From Dyadobacter jiangsuensis (GTDB lineage Bacteria; Bacteroidota; Bacteroidia; Cytophagales; Spirosomataceae): 64,000 bases of DNA. This document shows, piece by piece, positions 10,203-19,598 of this stretch. Every line of letters begins with the position of its first letter. Within the stretch, counting starts at the first letter, position 1. A model generated the notes under the pieces. It saw only the letters and a list, made by a program, of their open reading frames with translations, was not told the origin of the DNA and did not search any database. The translations under genes and the position numbers were made by a program. The stretch is from the NCBI RefSeq assembly GCF_003014695.1, contig NZ_PYAS01000003.1, forward strand, positions 248,001 to 312,000. The letters are read 5' to 3'.

Positions 10203-10889
10203 TCAGACGAATAGGAGTAAAATCTGGATCAGTGAGAGCAACCCGTGGTCCTGCAATGCTTTGCTCAGGATCGACAGCCCTTTGGTAATGTGCCCCTCGA
10301 CGGTTTTGACTGAAATCCCAAGTTCTTCGGCGATGGTCGTGTTGCGTTTGCCTTCAAAGCGGCTCATCAGGAACACCTTCTGGTTCTGCGGCGACAACGA
10401 CCGGATCACCTGCTCGATTTTCAATACCAGCTCCTGGAATTGCAATTCCTGCTGGGGCGAACTGGCCGGTGTAGCGAGCGGAAGGTCGGCCAGCTCTTCG
10501 GTGACCGTTTCCTTTCCGAAATTTTTACGCATATGATGAAACGCCGCATGCCGCACCGTTGTGAACAGGTAGGACCGGTAGGAAGTAGTTACTGCCGTGT
10601 GCAGCTGTTTTGACCAGAACTGGCTGAATACCTCCACCACAATATCCTCGGCGACATCGCGAGCGTACACAAACCGCACGGCATGGCTGCACAGCTGCTT
10701 GTAATAGCGTTTGAAAAGCAGCTCGTAACCCCGGCCCGGATCGGTGATAAATGCCTGTTTGATAAACAATTCCGAATCGACAAACTCCGCCGGCTGCTTT
10801 CTCATACCCGGAAAATCGGATGCAGGTTCCGTCGGCTCGCTCGCACCAGTCTTATTTTCTACGGAATACTTCTGGTTCATACAAATCAT
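10203..10889 (-). CDS. ECF-type RNA polymerase sigma factor
   Basis: The protein is 228 residues from 10889, or 225 from a second ATG at 10880; no ribosome-binding site separates them. Region 2 shows GYELLFKRYYKQLCSHAVRF then VAEDIVVEVFSQFW, and region 4 shows a helix-turn-helix (TIAEELGISVKTVEGHI). The arrangement sigma, FecR, SusC with STN is the Bacteroidota version of the FecI-FecR-FecA switch, so it probably activates this glycan locus when substrate is bound outside. The N-terminal 40 residues before region 2 look low-complexity. The last residues are hydrophobic (LLSLIQILLLFV), which is common in this clade. Confidence 0.93.
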   Translation of the reverse strand: MICMNQKYSVENKTGASEPTEPASDFPGMRKQPAEFVDSELFIKQAFITDPGRGYELLFKRYYKQLCSHAVRFVYARDVAEDIVVEVFSQFWSKQLHTAVTTSYRSYLFTTVRHAAFHHMRKNFGKETVTEELADLPLATPASSPQQELQFQELVLKIEQVIRSLSPQNQKVFLMSRFEGKRNTTIAEELGISVKTVEGHITKGLSILSKALQDHGLLSLIQILLLFV

Positions 10890-11010
10890 GTAAGTAGGTT
10901 ATTGATAAGAGTATTTTGCCCCGGCGCTACCCTCGTTCGTTTTGTGAAATTTTTATTTTTTTTGGGACTCTACGGGTGTTGCGGAGCGAGGGAGGGGAGT
11001 CTGTGTTGTG

Positions 11011-11295
11011 TGTTGTCAGGTGTTGTCAGGGGTGGTCGGGAATGAGTGTTCGCATAGTCCATGCGCGTACGCGTGGTGTCCGAATTTGGACAGATTTTTG
11101 GTTTAGGAAAATTGGAAAATGTTCTCAGGGGCTGACTGGACAGGTTTTTGAATTTCGGCCTGGTTTTTGACTAGCACCAATATACCTGACTATTTCCTGA
11201 CCACACCTGACTACACCTGACCACACTTGACTATTCCTGACTACACCTGACCACACTTGACTATTTCCTGACCACACCTGACTATTCCTGACCAT
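11011..11295. repeat. facing arrays of a 10-base repeat (family 1) upstream of the permease gene
   Basis: The 431-base gap 10890-11320 holds no gene I can support. At 11011-11040 there are two exact TGTTGTCAGG units and one degenerate one. At 11185-11295 about eleven units of the opposite orientation follow, alternating CCTGACTACA, CCTGACCACA and CTTGACTATT. The arrays are roughly complementary, so the segment could fold into a long imperfect hairpin with about 145 bases between the arms. The unit is far too short for CRISPR and has no spacers. The array ends 25 bases before the start codon at 11321. Confidence 0.75.
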
Positions 11296-11320
11296 TTACT
11301 TCCCTAAACTGCTTCGGACT

Positions 11321-13729
11321 ATGTTACGTAACTATCTGAAAATCGCGCTTCGCCAGTTGGCGAGGAACCGGGTGTATTCTTTCATTAATATCGGCGGGCT
11401 GGCTGCCGGTATGGCGGTGGCCATGCTTATCGGGCTTTGGGTTTACGACGAGCTTTCATTCAATACCTATCACGACAACTACGCGCGCATTGCGCAGGTG
11501 CGCTCGCGGGAGTTCGGCGAACATGGGGTAGGGATCAATTCGTCGGTGCAATATCCGCTCATGACCGAGCTGAAAACCAATTACAAAGAGCATTTTAAAC
11601 ATATTATAGCGGCTTCCTGGGATGTTGATTATGTACTTTCGGCTGGGGAAAGCAAGATTTCCCGTTCGGGGGTGTTCATGGACCCCGCCGCGCCGGAGAT
11701 GCTCACACTACGCATGGTGTACGGCACACGCGCGGGCTTGCGCGATCCGCATTCGGTAATGCTCTCGAAGTCCACCGCGCTCGCATTGTTTGGCGATATC
11801 GACCCGGTGAACCGTGCCTTAAAAATCAGCAATAAGCTGGATGTAAAGGTGACCGGTGTGTACGAAGACCTTCCGCAAAACACGCAGTTCAGTCAAATGA
11901 AGTTCCTGGCCCCATTCGCACTTTGGGAGGCCGACAATCCCTGGATCAGGGAGCGGGCCATGACCGACTGGCAGAACCACTTCATGAAAATTTACGTCGA
12001 GCTCCGTCCCGACGCCGATCCGGAACAGGTTGCGGCGGATATCAAACCGGCGGAAATGAAAAACCTCGGCGGCTTCCCCGAGCAGGCCAAAAACAAGCCG
12101 GAGGTATTCCTGCTGCCGATGCGCGACTGGCATTTGCACAATTATAAACGCGGCTTGCCGGACGAGGGGCCGATGCAAATGGTGTGGCTGATCAGCATTA
12201 TCGGTGCGTTTGTGCTTCTGCTTGCCTGCATCAATTTCATGAACCTTTCCACTGCACGTTCCGAAAAACGGGCCAGGGAAGTCGGTATACGTAAATCCAT
12301 CGGATCGTTGAAAGCGCAGCTCGTCAACCAGTTTTTCAGCGAATCATTTGTCGTGGTCATTTTTGCATTTCTTTTGGCGCTCTGGGTTGTGTCGCTGGCA
12401 TTGCCCTGGTTCAACGAGCTGGCGGCGAAGCAAATGTCCATTCCCTGGACGAATGGCGGTTTCTGGGCTGTGAGCGTGGGTTTTATCGTTTGCACGGGCA
12501 TGCTTGCGGGAGGTTACCCTGCTTTGTACCTCTCGTCGTTCCAGCCTGTAAAGGTATTGAAAGGGACCTTTCGTGTCGGACGTTTTGCATCGGTTCCGCG
12601 TAAAGTGCTGGTGGTGTTGCAGTTCACCGTTTCGGTCACGCTGGTGATCGGCACCATTATCGTGTTCCGCCAGATACAGTATGCGAAAAACCGCCCCGCA
12701 GGCTACACGCGGGAAGGATTGCTGATGGTAGAGATGAAATCGGGGGATTTTTACGGCAAACACGAATTGCTTAAAAACGAACTGCGGAGTACCGGTGCCG
12801 TTACGGACATCGCCGAATCGATGGGCAAAGTCACCGAAGTGTGGTCCGGCAACGACGGGTTCGAATGGCGAGGAAAAAGCCCGGCTGCCGACGAGAGTTT
12901 CGGCACACTTATGGTGAGTTCCGAATATGGCCGCACTGTCGGATGGAAGTTTGTACAAGGCAGGGACTTTTCCGAAACGCTGGCTTCCGACTCTTCGGGT
13001 ATTGTGATCAACGAAGCGGCCGCGAAGTATATGGGGTTGAAAGACCCTGTCGGTGAGCCGGTAAGCTGGAAATTCCAGGACCGGCCCGTCATGCATTACC
13101 GCATATTGGGCGTGATCAGCGATGTGGTGATGGAATCGCCCTACGAGCCAATCGCTCCCACGATCTTCATGATCAAAGCGCATGGCGGCCCCAATTGGAT
13201 GCACATCCGGATTAACCCCAATATGAGCGTCAGCGAAGCGCTGCCCCGCGTTGAATCCGTATTTAAGAAGGTGATCCCGCTCGCTCCTTTCGAATACCAG
13301 TTCGCGGACGACGACTATGCACTGAAATTCGCAGCCGAAGAGCGCGTCGGCAAGCTGGCCTATTTCTTCGCCGTCCTGGCCATTTTGATCTCCTGCCTCG
13401 GGCTTTTCGGCCTGTCGTCCTTCATTGCCGAGCAGCGCACCCGCGAAATCGGCGTCCGGAAAGTACTCGGTGCTTCGGTTTTCAACGTCTGGAAGCTGCT
13501 ATCGAACGAGTTTATCATGCTTGTCACCATCGCTTTTGGCCTCGCCACGCCCGTGGCCTATTACCTGCTAAGCCATTGGCTGGAAAAATACACCTACCGT
13601 ATCGAACCTTCGTGGTGGATTTTCGCGGCCACGGGGCTCGGCGCAATGGTCATTACGCTTTGTACGATCAGCTTTCAGAGCATCAGGGCGGCGCTGATTA
13701 ACCCGGTAGTGTCGTTGCGGGCGGAATAA
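11321..13729 (+). CDS. MacB/FtsX-type ABC transporter permease, 802 aa
   Basis: The protein starts MLRNYLKIALRQLARNRVY, the usual beginning of Bacteroidota MacB-like permeases. A first membrane helix (FINIGGLAAGMAVAMLIGLWV) is followed by a periplasmic MacB-PCD domain (about 45-270), three helices of the first FtsX domain (about 285-430, with STARSEKRAREVGIRKSIGS), a second periplasmic domain (about 450-670) and three helices of a second FtsX domain (about 680-795, with AEQRTREIGVRKVLGAS). Such proteins work in lipoprotein, peptide or drug export through mechanotransmission and need an ATPase, which is not encoded nearby. It is a diverged homologue of the permease at 23449-25830. A hairpin terminator follows it. 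Confidence 0.92.
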   Translation: MLRNYLKIALRQLARNRVYSFINIGGLAAGMAVAMLIGLWVYDELSFNTYHDNYARIAQVRSREFGEHGVGINSSVQYPLMTELKTNYKEHFKHIIAASWDVDYVLSAGESKISRSGVFMDPAAPEMLTLRMVYGTRAGLRDPHSVMLSKSTALALFGDIDPVNRALKISNKLDVKVTGVYEDLPQNTQFSQMKFLAPFALWEADNPWIRERAMTDWQNHFMKIYVELRPDADPEQVAADIKPAEMKNLGGFPEQAKNKPEVFLLPMRDWHLHNYKRGLPDEGPMQMVWLISIIGAFVLLLACINFMNLSTARSEKRAREVGIRKSIGSLKAQLVNQFFSESFVVVIFAFLLALWVVSLALPWFNELAAKQMSIPWTNGGFWAVSVGFIVCTGMLAGGYPALYLSSFQPVKVLKGTFRVGRFASVPRKVLVVLQFTVSVTLVIGTIIVFRQIQYAKNRPAGYTREGLLMVEMKSGDFYGKHELLKNELRSTGAVTDIAESMGKVTEVWSGNDGFEWRGKSPAADESFGTLMVSSEYGRTVGWKFVQGRDFSETLASDSSGIVINEAAAKYMGLKDPVGEPVSWKFQDRPVMHYRILGVISDVVMESPYEPIAPTIFMIKAHGGPNWMHIRINPNMSVSEALPRVESVFKKVIPLAPFEYQFADDDYALKFAAEERVGKLAYFFAVLAILISCLGLFGLSSFIAEQRTREIGVRKVLGASVFNVWKLLSNEFIMLVTIAFGLATPVAYYLLSHWLEKYTYRIEPSWWIFAATGLGAMVITLCTISFQSIRAALINPVVSLRAE

Positions 13730-13743
13730 GTAGCTATTTCAAG

Positions 13744-13778
13744 ATTCCCCATGGTTCGCGCCGTGGGGATTTTTTTGT
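13744..13778 (+). terminator. rho-independent terminator after the permease gene
   Basis: TCCCCA (13746-13751) pairs with TGGGGA (13764-13769) around a 12-base loop and is followed at once by a run of seven T. It lies 15 bases after the stop codon at 13729. Confidence 0.75.
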
Positions 13779-13803
13779 TTTTGCTGGAATAAAGAGGCAA
13801 AAG

Positions 13804-13847
13804 CTTGACATTCAATTTAAATAGAATATCTTTACAACTAAGATATT
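13804..13847 (+). promoter_or_regulatory. promoter with overlapping palindromic operator for the MarR gene
   Basis: AATATCTT (13825-13832) and AAGATATT (13840-13847) form a perfect 8-base inverted repeat with a 7-base spacer, a usual size for a MarR dimer site. TATCTTTA at 13827-13834 resembles the Bacteroidota -7 element (TAnnTTTG). CTTG at 13804-13807 lies 19 bases upstream, the spacing expected for the -33 element. The operator covers the -7 element and ends 17 bases before the ATG at 13865, so autorepression is a reasonable inference. Confidence 0.55.
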
Positions 13848-13864
13848 TAGAAACAAAGATAAAT

Positions 13865-14323
13865 ATGAACCAGGAAACGCTCGACCGGTTGAGAAAACTC
13901 AGCCAGCAATACGCATTCGATTCCATCCAGATGCATGAAGCGATAGGCCGGAAGGCAGGTCTTTCGGGTACCGACCACAAGTACCTGGGATTTATCATTC
14001 AGAAAGGGCAGATGACCGCCGGGGAGCTCTCAACGCTGACGGGCCTCACCACCGGCGCCGTGACGGGGTTGATCGACCGGTTTGAACAAAAAGACCTGGT
14101 CAAGCGCCGGTTCGGGGGGGATAGGCGGAAGGTGATCGTGGAGCCCAACACAGAGAAAATTATGGCGGTGTTCGAGCCGCTTTACAAGGAGTTTCGCAGC
14201 AAGTCGGAGCAGGTAATGGCTTCTTTTTCGGAGCAGGAGCTTGCGGTAATTGAAGCCTACTTTTTGAAGGCGATTGATGTGATGAACGAAACGACCACGC
14301 AACTCAATGCTAAACAATCGTAA
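13865..14323 (+). CDS. MarR-family transcriptional regulator
   Basis: The protein is 152 residues from the ATG at 13865; the frame is open further upstream but would then cover the promoter and operator. The winged-helix core is visible at about residues 50-115: LGFIIQKGQMTAGELSTLTGLTTGAVTGLIDRFEQ is the DNA-reading region, and the wing is LVKRRFGGDRRKVIVEP. Flanking helices would form the dimer interface. MarR proteins usually repress their own operon until a phenolic or drug-like ligand binds. The stop codon lies one base before the likely ATG of the phosphotransferase gene, so the two are almost certainly co-transcribed, and the regulator probably controls that enzyme. Confidence 0.93.
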   Translation: MNQETLDRLRKLSQQYAFDSIQMHEAIGRKAGLSGTDHKYLGFIIQKGQMTAGELSTLTGLTTGAVTGLIDRFEQKDLVKRRFGGDRRKVIVEPNTEKIMAVFEPLYKEFRSKSEQVMASFSEQELAVIEAYFLKAIDVMNETTTQLNAKQS

Positions 14324-14324
14324 A

Positions 14325-16922
14325 ATGGGAATTTACACGCTGGGTTTTCAGGAAATTGGCGGCACACACATTGCTGTGGCCGGTGGGAAGGGAGCGAACC
14401 TGGGCGAGCTTGCCCGGATAAGCGGCATTGAGGTGCCAGGCGGCTTTTGCATTACTACGGATGCATTCAAAGAGGTTACCTCGGGTGCGGAAATCGGGCG
14501 CTTGCTGGAAAGGCTGGCAGGTCTGGAAGTAGGGAGGAGCCAGGAAATCGCCGCGCTGGGGCGAGAGTTACGCGGGACGATCGAGGCCACCGATATGCCG
14601 GAGATGGTTCGGGAAGAAATTATGAAGCAGGTGACGAAGCTTGGAGAGGGCCATGCCTATGCCGTCCGGTCGAGCGCGACTGCGGAGGATTTGCCGCATG
14701 CTTCGTTTGCCGGCCAGCAGGATACGTACCTGAATGTATTGGGGCACAAAGCCATTTTGGAGCATGTCAGTAAATGCTGGGCATCGCTGTTTACGGACCG
14801 TGCCATCATTTACCGCATTCAAAACGGCTTTGATCACCGGAAAGTGAGCCTGGCGGTGGTGGTTCAGCGGATGGTTTTTCCGGAGGTATCGGGCATTCTG
14901 TTTACGGCGGATCCGCTGAATTCCAACCGGAAAGTAGTTTCGATCGACGCCAGTTTTGGGCTGGGTGAAGCGCTGGTTTCCGGTCTCGTGAATGCGGATA
15001 TTTATAAAGTACGTGGAGGAGAGATCATCGAGAGGAAGGTGGCTGCCAAGAAAGTGGCGATTTATGCCTCGCAGGCGGGTGGCACGCGCGCACAGGAGAT
15101 TGAACCGGAAAACCAGGAGCTTCCTACGCTCACTGACGAACAGATTTTGCGGCTCGAACGTCTGGGCAGGCAGATAGAATCGCATTTCGGGTCTCCGCAG
15201 GATATTGAATGGTGCCTGGCCAATGGTAAATTTTATGTCGTTCAAAGCAGGCCGATTACTACGTTGTACCCGGTCCCGGAAGCGATCGACGGGCAGAATC
15301 ATCTTTACGTATCGGTAGGCCACCAACAGATGATGACCGACGCGATGAGGCCGTTGGGTTTGTCGACATGGCTGCTGACATCGCCCCGGAAAATGGCCGT
15401 TGCCGGTGGAAGGATTTTTGTGGACGTCGCGCAGGACCTGGCTACGCCTATGGGCAGGAAAGTAGTGCTCGATGTGCTGGGTAAATCCGATCCGCTGGTA
15501 CGGCAAGCGGTGATGGAAATTCTGGAACGCGGGGATTTCCTGGATATTAATATGGATGAATCACCGGCCGGCTCTGCTCAGGGACCGCCGCCGCATGATT
15601 TTTTTGCACTCAATAGCTACGATCCTTCCATTGTGCACGAACTGATCGGCCGCAGCGAGGCGTCGATAGCAGCATTAACCGAAAACATCCGCACGCGATC
15701 GGGGACTGAGCTGATCGATTTTATCCTTGACGATTTCCAGCAAAGAAAGACCCAGGCCGACCCGCAGAGTTTTGGCGTGATTGTGACGGCGATGAATGCA
15801 GCCCAATGGCTGAATGAAAAAATGAGCGAATGGCTCGGTGAAAAAAACGTGGCAGACACGCTTTCGCAGTCGGTACCGCATAATGTTACTTCCGAAATGG
15901 GTTTGTCATTGCTGGATGTCGCCGATGTTATCCGACCGTATCCGGAGGTCGTAAGCTACCTGCGGGATGTGAACGACGATCACCTCATGGACGGGATGCG
16001 GGCACTGCATGGCGGAGCGGAGGCGGCGGATGCTATTAACGGATTTCTGGCCAGATACGGCATGCGTTGCGCGGGCGAGATCGATATCACGAGGACACGT
16101 TGGGCCGAAAAGCCAGCCATTCTTATTCCTTTGATCCTTAGTAATATCCGAAACCAGGAGCCCGGCGCAGGAAAACGGAAATTTGAGCAGGGCCGGCAGG
16201 AAGCCGCCCGGAAAGAAGCGGAGCTATTGAACCGCCTCCGGGAGTTGCCGGACGGCGAGCAAAAGGCAGAAGAGACCAGGCAGATGATCGCGCTCATGCG
16301 CAGCCTGGCGGGCTACCGCGAGTACCCCAAATATGCCATTGTGAGCAGGTATTTTGTATATAAAAAGGCATTGATGGAAGAGGCTGCCCGGCTCGTCGAT
16401 GCCGGTGTGCTTCGGGAAACGGAGGATATTTATTACCTGGAATTTGAAGAAATACGCGGGGTAATCCTGTCCCGGACAATAGATTACCAGGTTATCGACC
16501 GCCGCAAGGAAGCATACGGGCATTTCGAAAAGCTCACACCGCCACGGGTGATGACTTCCGATGGCGAAGTCGTAACCGGGAAGCACAGCCATGAAAACCT
16601 GCCGGAAGGGGCTATTGCAGGTTTGGGCGTATCCGCGGGTGTGATCGAGGGGCGGGCGCGTGTAGTACTGAAAATGGAAGAGGCCGACCTCGAACCAGGC
16701 GATATTCTGGTAACCGCGTTTACAGACCCGAGCTGGACGCCGCTGTTTGTGGCTATTAAAGGATTGGTGACGGAAGTGGGTGGATTAATGACCCATGGAG
16801 CTGTGATCGCACGAGAGTATGGGCTGCCGGCCGTGGTGGGTGTAGACAATGCAACAAGGCTGATTGCCGACCGGCAAAAAATACGTGTGCACGGAACGGA
16901 AGGATACATCGAGCTCCTGTAA
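14325..16922 (+). CDS. rph: rifampin phosphotransferase-like / PEP-synthase-like enzyme
   Basis: From the ATG at 14325 the protein has 865 residues, close to Listeria Rph (867), and the start MGIYTLGFQEI matches that family; an in-frame ATG at 14307 would add six residues. The N-terminal ATP-grasp half shows GGKGANLGEL and AVRSSATAEDLPHASFAGQQDTYL split over about residues 18-140. A helical middle domain follows at about 320-750. The C-terminal swivel domain carries GGLMTHGAVIAREYG with H824 as the expected phospho-carrier (H825 in Listeria). Rph moves the ATP beta-phosphate to rifampin and inactivates it; related PEP synthases act on pyruvate but are shorter (about 790). The MarR gene in front suggests inducible resistance. 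The substrate is not proven by sequence. Confidence 0.8.
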   Translation: MGIYTLGFQEIGGTHIAVAGGKGANLGELARISGIEVPGGFCITTDAFKEVTSGAEIGRLLERLAGLEVGRSQEIAALGRELRGTIEATDMPEMVREEIMKQVTKLGEGHAYAVRSSATAEDLPHASFAGQQDTYLNVLGHKAILEHVSKCWASLFTDRAIIYRIQNGFDHRKVSLAVVVQRMVFPEVSGILFTADPLNSNRKVVSIDASFGLGEALVSGLVNADIYKVRGGEIIERKVAAKKVAIYASQAGGTRAQEIEPENQELPTLTDEQILRLERLGRQIESHFGSPQDIEWCLANGKFYVVQSRPITTLYPVPEAIDGQNHLYVSVGHQQMMTDAMRPLGLSTWLLTSPRKMAVAGGRIFVDVAQDLATPMGRKVVLDVLGKSDPLVRQAVMEILERGDFLDINMDESPAGSAQGPPPHDFFALNSYDPSIVHELIGRSEASIAALTENIRTRSGTELIDFILDDFQQRKTQADPQSFGVIVTAMNAAQWLNEKMSEWLGEKNVADTLSQSVPHNVTSEMGLSLLDVADVIRPYPEVVSYLRDVNDDHLMDGMRALHGGAEAADAINGFLARYGMRCAGEIDITRTRWAEKPAILIPLILSNIRNQEPGAGKRKFEQGRQEAARKEAELLNRLRELPDGEQKAEETRQMIALMRSLAGYREYPKYAIVSRYFVYKKALMEEAARLVDAGVLRETEDIYYLEFEEIRGVILSRTIDYQVIDRRKEAYGHFEKLTPPRVMTSDGEVVTGKHSHENLPEGAIAGLGVSAGVIEGRARVVLKMEEADLEPGDILVTAFTDPSWTPLFVAIKGLVTEVGGLMTHGAVIAREYGLPAVVGVDNATRLIADRQKIRVHGTEGYIELL

Positions 16923-16957
16923 CGTTACGTGCACACGGGCTATGCGCAAATGAATGC

Positions 16958-18820
16958 CTAATTTTTCAGCCAGGCCTCGTTCAGCGCCTTTTTCGAGTCG
17001 TCGCCGAACCGGAAGCCGTCGCCGTCTTTGTAATTGAGTTTCACGGTGCCTTTCAGTTCGATATCCTGGCCGTTCCGGTTCACCTTCACGGTAATCGGAC
17101 TGCCTTCGTCGAGGTCGTAGCCGAGGTAAACGAGCGCCATCAGGTTTTTAGGGTCGACAGATATTCCGTTGAACTCCACGAATATGTCGTTATCCTGTAT
17201 TCCCAGGCTTTTGTAAAACTCGTTCTGGTTATCGGCCGCGTGTGCGAGTACGTGGGTACGCGAGGCGTCGGGTTTAATGTAAATGACGTCGTTGCGCAGA
17301 AAAACGATCGGTTCCGGGAAGGGGATGGTCTGTTTTTTAAGGCCCACTTTGCCGACGAAATCTTCATAGCGGATCGGCTCGCCCATGACCACGTGTTTGT
17401 CCAGAAACGCACCGGCTTCGGGGCCGGCTATCTGCGTGATGACCGGGATCAGTTCGGCGTCGTCGAATGGTTTTTGAGGGCCGTATTTTTGAGACAACTC
17501 ACCCATGAGCCACAGCAGGCCGCGCTGGCCCTGCGTTTTCTCGCGGATCACGATATCGAGGCACATGGCAATGAGCGCGCCCTTTTCGTACACATTAGGG
17601 TATTGGGGTTTTAGCTTGGGATCCAGGATATTGCGGCTCATTTCGGTGAACGAAAGGCTGTCGGAATACGACTGGGATTGCTCCACCTTTTTAGCCATAA
17701 GATCATAAAAGGCATCCGCGCCGATGAGCCCCTGGTTGACCTGAAAAAGGTTCGAGAAATACTCGGTGACGCCTTCATAAAACCACAAATGCTGGCTCAT
17801 TTTGGGCGCATTGAAGTCGAAATAATGGATTTCCTTCGAATGCACCTTCAATGGCGCGATGGTATGGAAGAACTCATGGCTGATCACGTGGATCAGGTCC
17901 TTGCTTTTCATCGGCTCCCGGAAAACCGCCGTCGTAGAGGCATTGTGTTCCAGCGCACCAATGCCTTTGGCGTCGTTGGCGGCACCCGACGATACGTAGG
18001 TGAGCACGGCATATTTGGGAGTGTCATTGATTTTTCCCATGAATTTTTTCTGCGCGCGCATCATCTTTTCAAGGTCGGGCTTCAATGCCGAGGCGTGCGT
18101 TTTGCCGCTTTGCGAGTAAATTCCCAAAAGCACCTCCATGCCGTCCACTTTGAAAGAAAAGGTATCCGGCGCGGCGTACATCACGGGATTATCGATCACA
18201 TCCGGGTAGCGGGGGATCTGGAATACGTCCTTGCGGGCATCATTGTCGGTGTCTACCAGCGCCGTGGTACCGTAAAGCGTCTCGGGGTGAGAAACAGTGA
18301 TCCGGTAAGGAGTCTCGGTTTGTCCTGAAAAATAACCCACAAATCCTGCCATATTCAGCAGGAAGTGCTTTCCGGCCTCGATGTTGGTCCCGGCGGGAGA
18401 AAAAATAGTCTTATTGTTTTCGCCAAAAGGATCACTTTCAACTTCCGTGTCGAATGTATCGCCAACCAGGTACGAAATGCGGGCGAGTTTCTTTGCGGGC
18501 GAGATGGTGACGGTGTTCGAGTCGGTGCGGGTGACGCGCAGCGCTTTGCCCTTTTTATCGAAAGCCTGGATATCCTGTACATACCGGCCGTAGTCGGCAA
18601 TGGCGTAGGTGCCGGGGATGATCTTGGGGAAATTGTAGGTGGCCACATCGCCGGTTTGCGCGGGGGGCGTTACGGTTACACGCACGCGGTCGGCATCGAC
18701 ATGGACGAGGTCAATGCCAACTTCCACGGCTTTGGAGCCCGAAGCGGGGCCGGGTTTGCTGCCTGCGCAGGAGTACAAAATGGCGGTGAGCAGGAGCCCG
18801 GGCAAAAAATGTGATTTCAT
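16958..18820 (-). CDS. M61-family metallopeptidase lipoprotein with PDZ domain
   Basis: The protein is 620 residues with a lipoprotein signal ending LYSC (C18). The M61 N-terminal beta domain covers about residues 35-200. The catalytic region has H315-E316-x-x-H319 (SHEFFHT) and, downstream, WFYEGVTEYFS, whose Glu would be the third Zn ligand. A C-terminal PDZ-like part (about 510-600) shows LGIQDNDIFVEFNGISV and GSPITVKVNRNGQDIEL. M61 enzymes are aminopeptidases preferring Gly or Ala N-termini. It is last in a four-gene minus-strand operon and starts 17 bases after the barrel gene ends. It converges on rph, 35 bases away, with no clear terminator between. Confidence 0.9.
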   Translation of the reverse strand: MKSHFLPGLLLTAILYSCAGSKPGPASGSKAVEVGIDLVHVDADRVRVTVTPPAQTGDVATYNFPKIIPGTYAIADYGRYVQDIQAFDKKGKALRVTRTDSNTVTISPAKKLARISYLVGDTFDTEVESDPFGENNKTIFSPAGTNIEAGKHFLLNMAGFVGYFSGQTETPYRITVSHPETLYGTTALVDTDNDARKDVFQIPRYPDVIDNPVMYAAPDTFSFKVDGMEVLLGIYSQSGKTHASALKPDLEKMMRAQKKFMGKINDTPKYAVLTYVSSGAANDAKGIGALEHNASTTAVFREPMKSKDLIHVISHEFFHTIAPLKVHSKEIHYFDFNAPKMSQHLWFYEGVTEYFSNLFQVNQGLIGADAFYDLMAKKVEQSQSYSDSLSFTEMSRNILDPKLKPQYPNVYEKGALIAMCLDIVIREKTQGQRGLLWLMGELSQKYGPQKPFDDAELIPVITQIAGPEAGAFLDKHVVMGEPIRYEDFVGKVGLKKQTIPFPEPIVFLRNDVIYIKPDASRTHVLAHAADNQNEFYKSLGIQDNDIFVEFNGISVDPKNLMALVYLGYDLDEGSPITVKVNRNGQDIELKGTVKLNYKDGDGFRFGDDSKKALNEAWLKN

Positions 18821-18837
18821 AGGGGTTTTAATAGCGT

Positions 18838-19581
18838 TCAGTGAAACCGGTATCCGATTCCGAGGTTAAGGTAAATATTATGCATGCCGAAAGCGATGCT
18901 CTGGAATTCCGGATCCATCAGCGGCGACAATGCGTAGTTCAGGTTCGCAGAAGCAAAAAAGTGCCGGCTGAAACGATAGTCGGCACCGATTTCCACCCCG
19001 GCATTGAAACGCCTAACATTCCATGCAAAATCATAGGAGGCGGCATCGATGTCCTCCCGCTCGCCTACGGGCGTCTGGTGGCGAATGTATCCGTCACGTG
19101 CATCGCCTGAGAAGCGGGCGTCGAGCAGTACGGAGAGAAATCCGCCTGCCTTGAAAGTGAAATCGTTGTCGGGATGATAAGTTAAATGCAGCGGCACTGT
19201 AATGTAGCTGTTTTTGATTTTCGTAGTGACTCGTCCCGTAAAATAGCCTGTTACCGACTGGTCTCCCTCGTTGCCGGCCTCGTTGAAGGTGGTATAGTAA
19301 GCTTTCACACGAGCGTCGGTCGTCATGCCTTTTTGTTCAAAACGCAATGCAGTGGCTACCCCGAACTTTTCGGAAAACCGGTAATCCAGCCCGGCTTCCA
19401 CACTTGGCAGGAATCCTGGATTGTAAGACTCTATTTTCCGGATCGAAGCCGGAATACGCACCGGCGTCACTGCCCCGATCGAAAATCCGGCCCGGGCATT
19501 GAACGAGATCTTTTTCCCGTTCTGAGCGGTGGCTTCGAGTGTAATAATCAGGAAAAGGAGCAACAAGGGAAGTCGTTTCAT
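18838..19581 (-). CDS. outer-membrane beta-barrel protein (PorT/OmpA-like barrel)
   Basis: The protein is 247 residues with a signal peptide (MKRLPLLLLFLIITLEATA). Alternating hydrophobic strands suggest an eight-stranded barrel, for example FNARAGFSIGAVTPV, PSVEAGLDYRFSEKFGVATAL, SYITVPLHLTYH and AGVEIGADYRFSRHFFASANL. It ends with an aromatic-rich strand (YLNLGIGYRFH), the usual barrel-assembly signal. No enzymatic motif is present. It lies between the PCMD lipoprotein and the M61 peptidase with 17-base gaps on both sides, so it belongs to one transcript with them. A precise function cannot be given. Confidence 0.8.
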   Translation of the reverse strand: MKRLPLLLLFLIITLEATAQNGKKISFNARAGFSIGAVTPVRIPASIRKIESYNPGFLPSVEAGLDYRFSEKFGVATALRFEQKGMTTDARVKAYYTTFNEAGNEGDQSVTGYFTGRVTTKIKNSYITVPLHLTYHPDNDFTFKAGGFLSVLLDARFSGDARDGYIRHQTPVGEREDIDAASYDFAWNVRRFNAGVEIGADYRFSRHFFASANLNYALSPLMDPEFQSIAFGMHNIYLNLGIGYRFH

Positions 19582-19598
19582 CGGGTGGTTTTAAGCTA

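Noticed and set aside
11185..11295. Possible CRISPR array
   Set aside because: Units are about 10 bases and directly abutting, with no spacers and no cas genes nearby.
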